DNA of 11,306 nt. Origin: Prevotella merdae (GTDB lineage Bacteria > Bacteroidota > Bacteroidia > Bacteroidales > Bacteroidaceae). Under the pieces are notes generated by a model. That model made no database searches. It was given only the letters and a program-made list of their open reading frames with translations, and had not been told where the DNA came from. The translations under genes were made by a program, and so were the position numbers. The stretch's first letter is position 1. Each line of letters opens with the position of its first letter. The stretch covers positions 1,115,144-1,126,449 of the forward strand of contig NZ_LT985324.1 of the NCBI RefSeq assembly GCF_900290275.1, written 5' to 3'. Of this stretch, positions 5,695 to 11,306 are shown piece by piece.

Positions 5695-5702
5695 CAAAGT
5701 TA
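5695..5702 (-). promoter_or_regulatory. -7 promoter element of the ATPase/Toprim operon
   Basis: The minus strand reads TAACTTTG here (plus strand CAAAGTTA), a match to TAnnTTTG. No TTTG is seen at the -33 distance; that region is occupied by the palindrome 5714-5744. This fits a regulated promoter that depends on, or is blocked by, a DNA-binding protein. Transcription would start near 5688, leaving a leader of about 17 nt before the ATG at 5671. Confidence 0.55.
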
Positions 5703-5713
5703 CTACTTTTATT

Positions 5714-5744
5714 CATTATTCCGTAGTTTTGCTACGGAATAATG
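5714..5744. promoter_or_regulatory. 31-bp perfect palindrome, putative operator or recombination site
   Basis: CATTATTCCGTAG (5714-5726) and CTACGGAATAATG (5732-5744) are perfect 13-bp arms around TTTTG. It lies 12 bp upstream of the -7 box of the ATPase operon and about 120 bp past the recombinase stop codon. There is no T-run on either side, so it is a poor terminator. A repressor/activator site, or a recombinase core site (two 13-bp arms around a short spacer), fits better. Confidence 0.7.
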
Positions 5745-5867
5745 GGCATTTCATCAAAAAACTGGGCATTTTTGCCATTTCTGTTGAAATCCTCGCACTT
5801 TTTATTCGGGCTCATTCTCTTCGAATGCAATTTTCCATGCATGATTTATGAACCACATTACCATTCC

Positions 5868-7082
5868 TCAACCTCCAATCCTCTTTATAATCCTCTTATT
5901 CGCCTCGTTGATTCTTGATATATCGATGGAGTTCAGATACACCTGTGTCGTCTTTATGGAATTATGTCCCATTCCCTCACTGATGACAGCAATGGGTATG
6001 TTCATATCTCTGGCCACGCTTGCCCAAGTGTGACGTGCGACATAAGTGGTAAGCGGCATTTTCAACTCCGCCATTTCCCCAATCTTCTTCAATGCACGGT
6101 TTATGTTTATCTGCATACGTTGGTATTGCTTATATTCTGTGCCATCCTCCTCCTTTATAATAGGAAGTAGATACGATCTGTTTTCCATTTGATGGGCATA
6201 GCGGTCCAGTATTTTCTGTTGCGCCTTTTCCCATTCCACCATCAGACATTGGTTTGTCTTCCTACGGCAATATGTCCACATGCCGTTCTTCAAGTCTGTC
6301 TTTCGCAGATAGGCAATATCCACGAATGGCATTCCACGCATATAGAAACTGAACATAAAGATGTCACGGGCAAGGGCCATTGTAGAGTTTTCTGGCAGTT
6401 CAAGGTTAGCTATCACTTTCAGTTCCTTCTCGCTGATTGCACGTTTGGTTGTCTTGACGTATGACAGACGCACATGGCAGAACAGATTCGTGTTGTTCAA
6501 CAGACCTTCTTCTACCGCCTTGCACAACAGAGTGTTGAGTGTGCGCAGATAGCAGCGGATGCTGTTCTGCTTCAATCGCTTGTCTATAAGCCAAGCCTCG
6601 TAACACTCTATCATATCAGGTGTAAGTTCATCGAATGTCAAATCTACATTCTCACGGAATGCCTTGAAACGTCGATAGGCATTTCCGTATGTACGGGCTG
6701 TGCCTTGTCGCTTCATTTGCTCTTTCTTGGTCACTTGCTCCTGCAAGAACACAAACACAGTCTTATACGTCTGTTCCTTGCTGAAGGCATCGCATAACTC
6801 TTCTACTGTATAATCCTTGTGGTTGCGTTCCATCGTGTCAAGGATAGTATGCCAACGCTTTAAAGCCCAGTCGATTTTACATTGCATCAGAGCCAATACA
6901 GCCTTCCGTTCGCTCCCTGCTGCCACCACGATAGTCTCCGTATTCTCATCCCACTCGTTGGCATAAATGTGGTGCTCAGTACTAATCCATTTCACCTTGC
7001 GTTTGTGTATCACCTGATAGTATAATGTACCCTCTGCTTCTGGTACAGACGAGGGACGAAATTTGAGTTTTATTGTTGCCAT
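5868..7082 (-). CDS. Tyrosine recombinase / phage-type integrase (Bacteroidetes type)
   Basis: A full-length 404-residue site-specific recombinase. The N-terminal arm-type DNA-binding part has the Bacteroidetes pattern (YYQVIHKRKVKWISTE, then YANEWDE). It is followed by a SAM-like core-binding domain (about 103-200) and the catalytic domain. Catalytic residues: R249 in FYMRGMPF, K275 in CRRKTNQ, R350 in TYVARHTWA, H373 in GMGHNS and nucleophile Y382 in QVYLNS. The usual His of HxxR is Y347, common in this Bacteroidetes group. Such enzymes serve as integrases of conjugative or mobilisable elements and as invertases of surface-gene promoters. The gene is upstream of and codirectional with the ATPase/Toprim operon. 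No att site or tRNA is evident nearby, so its substrate is open; the inverted repeats 2.3 kb away are one candidate. Confidence 0.92.
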   Translation of the reverse strand: MATIKLKFRPSSVPEAEGTLYYQVIHKRKVKWISTEHHIYANEWDENTETIVVAAGSERKAVLALMQCKIDWALKRWHTILDTMERNHKDYTVEELCDAFSKEQTYKTVFVFLQEQVTKKEQMKRQGTARTYGNAYRRFKAFRENVDLTFDELTPDMIECYEAWLIDKRLKQNSIRCYLRTLNTLLCKAVEEGLLNNTNLFCHVRLSYVKTTKRAISEKELKVIANLELPENSTMALARDIFMFSFYMRGMPFVDIAYLRKTDLKNGMWTYCRRKTNQCLMVEWEKAQQKILDRYAHQMENRSYLLPIIKEEDGTEYKQYQRMQININRALKKIGEMAELKMPLTTYVARHTWASVARDMNIPIAVISEGMGHNSIKTTQVYLNSIDISRINEANKRIIKRIGG

Positions 7083-7900
7083 AAATCTTTAAAAAAAATA
7101 AAATATAACTTACTTTTTTTCCATTAATTATGATTACCTTTGGCCTCGAAAAAAGCAGGAGGTAATCTTTATCGTATAAAAACACATCACCTACACACTC
7201 CTTACAACATTGGCAGCCCCGGCTCTGCTTATGGCCCTCTTCACCAAGTCGTCGGCAGAGAACGTGTGGTCAGACTCTTGCGTGTGTGCCATAACCAACC
7301 ACGCTCTATCCTAAAACTGGCACTTGAGCAATTGGCAGAAGCCATAAGGCTGTAGGACATTACGATGAGTGGCATTATGCAAACCATAGCCAGCTGGACT
7401 GAACAAACTGGTACACATCTTGCACATGTCTACAATGAAAGCAGAGGCTGAAGGGCAAACGGAATAACAAGAACTCTAAATAATTACATACGAGAGTTTC
7501 TTCATTATTTCCAAAATCCCAAAGCCGAAGCTTTAATTATCAATAGAAAGGGTAATGAAATATCAAGAATATTTGTTTCGCTTTTATTGATTCTCAATCT
7601 GATTTCAACTGCTGCATCTGCACAGTCAACCCACATGCATAAAGGTAGCCATGAAGCAAGCGTAGAAATGACAGAAATTGTCGACAGGCTTTTTATTTTA
7701 CCTAAAAGAATATTTTGGTTTGTTTACCTCACTTGTCAGATATTAAGGCATGAAAAAACGTTATGATGCATCAGAATAAGCAAATATAATAATCTGCAAT
7801 CAAAATAAATACATTTACTTTCAATTCGATACTTTTATTCAATATATAAACACCATATGCAAGTATAAATAATTTATCAATACATTGTGCTATTAATTAT
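7083..7900. other. Long intergenic stretch, mostly without recognisable genes
   Basis: About 800 bp between the recombinase start and the isochorismatase promoter. A plus-strand TACCTTTG (7135-7142) could be a -7 box, though its -33 match is weak (T-rich only). The segment 7195-7450 is more GC-rich than its AT-rich surroundings and contains frames with few stops on both strands. The part from 7767 to 7900 is very AT-rich with no visible gene. Confidence 0.5.
7140..7766 (+). pseudogene. Possible gene relic, unrecognised, two in-frame stops
   Basis: One plus-strand frame stays open across 627 bp except for TAG at 7353 and TGA at 7449. Its translation has protein-like parts: LALEQLAEAIRL before the first stop, MSGIMQTIASWTEQ between the stops, and after the second stop a signal-peptide-like ISRIFVSLLLILNLISTAASA-QS. 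About ten stops would be expected by chance in AT-rich DNA. I recognise no family, and no good start codon precedes the signal-like stretch (the first ATG after it is at 7635). It could be a decayed exported protein, two unrelated remnants, or chance. Confidence 0.25.
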
Positions 7901-7930
7901 TTGCATATAGCGACATATTATCTACCTTTG
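7900..7930 (+). promoter_or_regulatory. Strong Bacteroidetes-type promoter for the hydrolase/porin unit
   Basis: TTTG at 7900-7903, 19 bases, then TACCTTTG at 7923-7930: a full match to the TTTG-N19-21-TAnnTTTG consensus. Transcription would start near 7937, about 37 nt before the ATG at 7974. Confidence 0.85.
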
Positions 7931-7973
7931 CACCCATAAGATAACAATATGTATTAATTTAATAATTAAAGCT

Positions 7974-8633
7974 ATGAAAAAGATTGTATTGATGGTAATG
8001 TTGGCAATGTCTATACTTACATCCAACGCACAGAGCGAGTATCCTACATCTAAGGTTGAAAAGCACGATGTAGCAATTCTTATTATCGACATGCAGAACG
8101 ACTTTGTTGACCCTAATGGCAAGTTGTGCGTAGCAGGAGCTAAGGCTACTATTCCGGCAATCAACAAGCTTATTGCTTATGGCAGAAGCAAGAACTGGAA
8201 AGTGGTTTGGATTACACGCGACCACAGACCTTCGGGTGTTGACGTTGATGCTCCACGTATTCCGCTCTTTGTTGACGGCAAAACTGGCTATTGCGTTCCT
8301 GGCACATGGGGCGGAGCTTTGGTAGATGGACTTAAGCCCGAGAAAGAAGACATCATGTCGCCAAAGTACAGAAACTCTGCCTTCTTCAACACCAATCTCG
8401 ACCTTATGTTAAGACGTATGGGCGTCAAGACGGTTGTATTGGCAGGCACACAGTATCCTAACTGTGTAAGAGGTACAGCCAACGACGCCATGAGCTACGA
8501 TTACGAGACTGTTGTTTGTACAGATGCATGCTCGGCCAAAACTCCCGAGGTTGCTGCTGCCAATGTGTTCGATATGCAGAATATGGGCATCAAGTGCATC
8601 TCTTTGGATGAAGTAGAAAAGGAATACAAGTAA
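7974..8633 (+). CDS. Exported isochorismatase-family cysteine hydrolase
   Basis: A 219-residue hydrolase of the isochorismatase/nicotinamidase superfamily. A Sec signal peptide (MKKIVLMVMLAMSILTSNA, cut before QS) sends it to the periplasm, unlike the mainly cytoplasmic nicotinamidases. The catalytic triad is visible: D39 in IIDMQNDF, K131 in SPKYRNSAF and C164 in GTQYPNCVRGTANDA. D83/H84 (TRDHRPSG) lie near the region of the metal site, but the full HPxxH-like motif is not clear. The likely chemistry is hydrolysis of an amide or a similar C-N bond through the cysteine; the substrate is unknown. It has a near-perfect promoter at 7900-7930. The porin gene follows after 22 bp, so the two were probably one operon for uptake and processing of a small molecule. 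Confidence 0.88.
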   Translation: MKKIVLMVMLAMSILTSNAQSEYPTSKVEKHDVAILIIDMQNDFVDPNGKLCVAGAKATIPAINKLIAYGRSKNWKVVWITRDHRPSGVDVDAPRIPLFVDGKTGYCVPGTWGGALVDGLKPEKEDIMSPKYRNSAFFNTNLDLMLRRMGVKTVVLAGTQYPNCVRGTANDAMSYDYETVVCTDACSAKTPEVAAANVFDMQNMGIKCISLDEVEKEYK

Positions 8634-8655
8634 ATCTAAAAAAAAGATAGCTAAT

Positions 8656-9777
8656 ATGAGAAGACTACGTTTATGTGCCATGCTTACGGCTATGTATTCG
8701 CTCTCTTTATTTGCCCAAAAGGCAACTTGGTTCGACAACGTCAAGGTATCGGGCTTCGCAATAGCTCAATACCAATGGTCGAACCCCAAAGACAATGAGG
8801 CCAACAGCTTTAATCTAAGGATGGCAAGAGTGGCTTTAGACGGCAAAGTAGCAGGCGACTTCTATTGGAAAACACAGATACAGATAACGGGCAACACATC
8901 CACCCTTGCCAGCTCGCCACGCCTTGTCGACTTGTTTGTTGAATGGCAAAAATACAAGGCTTTCAATTTACGGCTTGGCGAATTCCAGGTGCCGTTCACA
9001 TTCGAGAGTCCTATACATCCTGTGGATGTGGAATTCATGGACAACGGTCAGGCTGTGCTTAAACTGACGTGATACAGCGACCGTTCGGGTATGCATTCAA
9101 GCAATGGTCGTGATATTGGTATAATGGCTCAAGGCGACTTCTTGAAGAATGCCAACGGGCGAAATCTCCTTCATTATGCCGTGAGTGTTGTCAATGGACA
9201 AGGAATAAATCTGAAGGATGTGGACCAAAGAAAGAATGTTGTGGCCAGTTTTTGGGTAATGCCTATTGAGGGTATGCGAATTGGCGTCTCTGGTTGGGAA
9301 GGCTCTTATGCTAGAAAAGGCAATTGGACAGACGAACAGTCGGGCGAAAGCCGAAGTGGAGTAAGAAGTTTGCCTCAGCATCGATACGCCATTAGTGGCG
9401 AGTATGCTTCTAACGGATTTACCTTCCGTTCCGAATACGTTCATTCTACGGGCAAAGCCTTTGCCAAGACTATGACCGACACTAATGACGCAAGCGCGTC
9501 GGATTGCAACTTGTCGGCTATTGGCAGCAAGGCCGATGGTTTCTACGCTCTTGGCATTGTGCCTGTGGTAAAGAGCAAAGTGAACATTAAGGCTCGATAC
9601 GACTTGTATCGAAATAATGGCAAATGGAATTCGGCAAAAACATTCTACGAGGCTGGAGCCGATTACTATCTGGCCAAAAACTTAAGACTGTCGGCAGAAT
9701 ACGCCTTGGTAAACGACCGCAGCCTTAGCAAGCACAACTATAGCCTTGTTAATACCGAACTTTCTATAAAGTTTTAA
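8656..9777 (+). pseudogene. Outer-membrane porin (phosphate-selective porin O/P type), interrupted by one in-frame TGA
   Basis: A 373-residue beta-barrel reading frame with one premature TGA at 9070-9072. Both halves (8656-9072 and 9091-9777) are in the same frame, and homology-like sequence runs through the stop (GQAVLKLT-stop-YSDRSGMHSSNGRDIG). Family members have a glycine there (KLxG-SDR-like), so GGA to TGA is the simplest change. The N terminus has a signal peptide (MRRLRLCAMLTAMYSLSLFA, then QKATW). The barrel shows alternating strands, e.g. SFNLRMARVALDGKVAGDFYWKTQI split over several strands, and it ends in SIKF, a C-terminal Phe typical of outer-membrane proteins. Apart from the stop nothing is broken, so the lesion is recent, a sequencing error, or tolerated by read-through. 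It probably lets the substrate of the upstream hydrolase, or phosphate/anions, into the periplasm. Confidence 0.85.
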
Positions 9778-9804
9778 ATTGGATTGAGAGAGCCCCGAAC
9801 AGAA

Positions 9805-9842
9805 AGTAGCAGGTACTGCAACATATTGCCGTACCTGCTACT
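9805..9842 (+). terminator. Intrinsic terminator after the porin gene
   Basis: AGTAGCAGGTAC (9805-9816) pairs perfectly with GTACCTGCTACT (9831-9842). A further GCAA/TTGC stem lies inside, and CTTTTTGTCTTT follows. It sits 28 bp after the porin stop codon and closes the hydrolase/porin unit. Confidence 0.92.
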
Positions 9843-9977
9843 CTTTTTGTCTTTATAATGGTTCATCCGGAATTTGGAGTGATAGAAGTGTAAATTGCAG
9901 TTTATCGGGGAGAAGCTCTTGTACTTGTATCTCCTTTGCTTGTAGTTCCCACAGAACGCACTCTAAGTTTGCAGAAG
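9843..9977 (+). other. Boundary region: presumed left end of the IS110 element
   Basis: No gene. Between the terminator T-run and the structured RNA region lies a candidate promoter: TTG at 9940-9942, 21 bases, TAAGTTTG at 9964-9971. The left end of the insertion sequence must lie in or near this stretch, but IS110 elements lack the inverted ends and target duplications that would mark it, so I cannot place the exact junction. Confidence 0.45.
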
Positions 9978-10032
9978 AAAGCAATTAGGCTAAATAATCA
10001 AGGTAAAACTATGATTGCTAAAGACAGTTTCG

Positions 10033-10197
10033 TACCTTTGTTGTAAAAAGGTAGAATCGGTCTGTCGAAGAGGTAAACCAAAGATCGCACAAGTCTGAAG
10101 ACTATGTTCTGTTTCGGACCTCATCGACATAGTTGCAAAGACCAGATAGAAAGTTATCGGCTCTGAGCCTTGTTAGAGTGTTAGTCCATACAACTAT
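10033..10197 (+). ncRNA. Candidate bridge RNA of the IS110-family element
   Basis: IS110-family elements encode a bridge RNA in the non-coding DNA upstream of the transposase (shown for IS621). It has a 5' hairpin followed by two stem-loops whose internal loops pair with target and donor DNA. Here three consecutive stems can be drawn. Stem 1: TACCTTT 10033-10039 / AAAGGTA 10047-10053. Stem 2: GTCGA-A-GAGGT 10064-10074 / ACCTC-A-TCGAC 10118-10128, eleven positions with one A-A mismatch, with an inner AAAC/GTTT pairing and an AGTC/GACT tip hairpin. Stem 3: ATAGTTG 10129-10135 / CAACTAT 10191-10197, containing a GGCT/AGCC hairpin. Stems 2 and 3 abut directly. The order and sizes suit target-binding and donor-binding loops. 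The RNA ends are not known; the promoter at 9940-9971 would start it near 9978. Confidence 0.65.
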
Positions 10198-10232
10198 TGA
10201 CCAATTCTACATAACTAAAATCGTACAAAGAT

Positions 10233-11258
10233 ATGAAGAATTTATTTATTGGAGTTGATTTTTCGAAAGAAAAAGTTGATGTGGCTATCATTTTTGCAGA
10301 TGGACTGACAGAAACAGCTGCACGAATGTTTAACGAGTTCAAGACAACTGTGTCTGGCTACAAGCAACTGGTCAAGTGGGTGGAGCAGAATTCCTACGGC
10401 ATCGACTCTTCCCTGTGGCTCTTCTGTGGAGAGAATACGGGCGACTACAGCAAGGGACTGTGCAACTTTCTCTATGGTAAAGGCTACGACATGTGGCTTG
10501 AGAATGCCAAGAGCATCAAGGATGCATCAGGTCTCAGACGATTGAAGTCGGACCGCGCCGACGCCTCGATGATTGCCGAATACGCAATGAGGAATTACGA
10601 CAGAGCCATTATGTACGAGCCACTTAGCGAGTCACTTGCACAACTGCGCGAACTGTTTCTGTATCGTCAGATGGTTATAAGACACAGATGCAGCTTTCAA
10701 GTGCGCAGAGGCGAGAAGAAACTCACAATGGAGAAGTCTCCTGTCAAGACAATGATCTCGCAGAGCGGAAGGCATATCGTGTCTGAACTCAACAAGGAAG
10801 TAGAGAAAATAGACAAGCGAATCGCCGAGCTCATCAAGTCAGACGAGGAACTCACCGAGGTGTTCACCATCGTGACCTCGGTGCCTGGTATAGGAACGCA
10901 GAATGCTGTCTGTCTGATGGTATACACCGACAACTTCCGTCGTTTCAACTACGATTCAAGGAAGATTGCCTGCTACTACGGCATAGCCCCATTCGGCAAG
11001 GATTCGGGCACCAGCGTGCATTCAGATCCTCGTGTGCACTATATGGCGAACCGTCAGATAAAGTCCATGCTGACGCAGGCTGCACTGGCTGCCGTGAACT
11101 TCAATCCTGTTATTGCAAGGTACTATATGCGTCTTGTGGAACGTGGAAAGAAGAAGCAGGTTGCACTGAACAATGTGAAGAACAAACTCGTGCATTTGGT
11201 CACTGCCATGGCCAGAAACCGCCAGCTTTATACCCCAGAATATAAAATCTCAGCTTAA
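10233..11258 (+). CDS. IS110-family transposase (DEDD recombinase)
   Basis: A 341-residue, full-length IS110-type recombinase. The N-terminal RuvC-like domain carries the DEDD residues: D9 (IGVDFSKEKV), E67 (FCGENTGDY), D107 and D110 (KSDRADASMIAEYA). A helical linker (about 135-210) leads to the C-terminal Transposase_20 domain, with the helix-hairpin SVPGIGTQNA at 216-225 and the serine-bearing block FGKDSGTSVHSD, in which S258 or S261 is the candidate catalytic serine. The block ends with QIKSMLTQAALAA. The gene is intact, with ATG at 10233 and stop at 11256. IS110 enzymes mobilise DNA through an RNA-guided mechanism using the upstream bridge RNA. The long upstream and short downstream non-coding regions indicate the IS110 rather than the IS1111 group. 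Confidence 0.95.
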   Translation: MKNLFIGVDFSKEKVDVAIIFADGLTETAARMFNEFKTTVSGYKQLVKWVEQNSYGIDSSLWLFCGENTGDYSKGLCNFLYGKGYDMWLENAKSIKDASGLRRLKSDRADASMIAEYAMRNYDRAIMYEPLSESLAQLRELFLYRQMVIRHRCSFQVRRGEKKLTMEKSPVKTMISQSGRHIVSELNKEVEKIDKRIAELIKSDEELTEVFTIVTSVPGIGTQNAVCLMVYTDNFRRFNYDSRKIACYYGIAPFGKDSGTSVHSDPRVHYMANRQIKSMLTQAALAAVNFNPVIARYYMRLVERGKKKQVALNNVKNKLVHLVTAMARNRQLYTPEYKISA

Positions 11259-11306
11259 AATGAAAATAATGGTCAAAACATTTGGATTTTAACATAGAAA
11301 GCAGAA
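11259..11306 (+). mobile_element. Presumed right end of the IS110 element, possibly cut by the window
   Basis: The 48 AT-rich bases after the transposase stop codon contain no gene. In the IS110 group the right end lies a short way past the transposase, so the junction may fall here or just outside the window. No inverted match to the left region is apparent, as expected for this family. Confidence 0.4.

Noticed and set aside
5672..5716. Longer N terminus for the ATPase starting at 5716
   Set aside because: The extra 15 residues contain the likely promoter -7 box, and the canonical ATPase start MLRKFKVSNFKCF begins at 5671.
5714..5744. Palindrome as terminator of the recombinase gene
   Set aside because: No T-run follows the stem on either strand, and it overlaps the upstream promoter region of the ATPase operon.
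9070..9072. UGA read as glycine (alternative genetic code)
   Set aside because: Other genes in the window end with TGA at sensible places (amidase, upxY-like gene), and the taxonomic signals are Bacteroidales, which use the standard bacterial code.
10033..10040. TACCTTTG as the main promoter of the transposase or bridge RNA
   Set aside because: It lacks a TTTG at the right distance and forms one arm of the first RNA stem; the TTG-N21-TAAGTTTG at 9940-9971 fits better.
9843..11306. Exact ends, target duplication or terminal inverted repeats for the IS110 element
   Set aside because: None could be identified by eye, and IS110-group elements typically lack them; giving junction coordinates would be a guess.

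Overview
The window looks like accessory DNA from a Bacteroidales genome, most likely Prevotella/Segatella-like. The signs are promoters of the TTTG-N19-21-TAnnTTTG type used by the Bacteroidetes primary sigma factor, an UpxY-type (NusG-like) antiterminator, the HU-like/smalltalk/amidase gene set, a Bacteroidetes-type tyrosine recombinase, and heptad TTTTGAA intergenic repeats. The host cannot be named from the sequence alone.

Left part (1-2040): an exact-period 22-bp tandem array enters from the window edge. A minus-strand hypothetical gene (95-514) follows. Divergent from it is a plus-strand set with its own promoter: an HU-like DNA-binding protein, a 31-residue smalltalk peptide (1225-1320), and a zinc amidase (1396-1800). 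The amidase and the convergent upxY-like gene (2025-3125, minus) both end inside a TTTTGAA heptad/hairpin array (1784-2037), which supplies the last residues and stop codon of each.

Centre (2025-3760): upstream of the upxY-like gene lies what I consider the most important structure in the window. Two perfect 20-bp inverted repeats (3329-3348 and 3506-3525) enclose 157 bp that carries a TATATTTG promoter element. This matches the invertible promoters that phase-vary Bacteroides capsule loci. As given, the promoter faces away from upxY (OFF) and toward a strong bidirectional terminator (3682-3722). Inversion would make it transcribe upxY. No polysaccharide operon lies downstream of this upxY in the window, and the protein has about 140 extra helical C-terminal residues.

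Right of that (3757-7082, minus): a translationally coupled pair, an ABC/OLD-type AAA ATPase followed by a Toprim-like protein with a four-cysteine cluster. It resembles two-gene anti-phage systems of the AbiL/RloAB/PARIS sort. Its promoter is overlapped upstream by a 13-bp-arm perfect palindrome. Farther upstream is a full-length tyrosine recombinase, which could be the mobility gene of this island, the invertase for the upxY promoter, or neither.

Right part (7083-11306): a decayed or unrecognised stretch (7083-7900), then a two-gene unit of an exported isochorismatase-family hydrolase and an outer-membrane porin broken by a single in-frame TGA, closed by a clear terminator. The window ends with an IS110-family transposase. 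Its upstream non-coding region folds on paper into three consecutive stem-loops (10033-10197), the layout expected of an IS110 bridge RNA.
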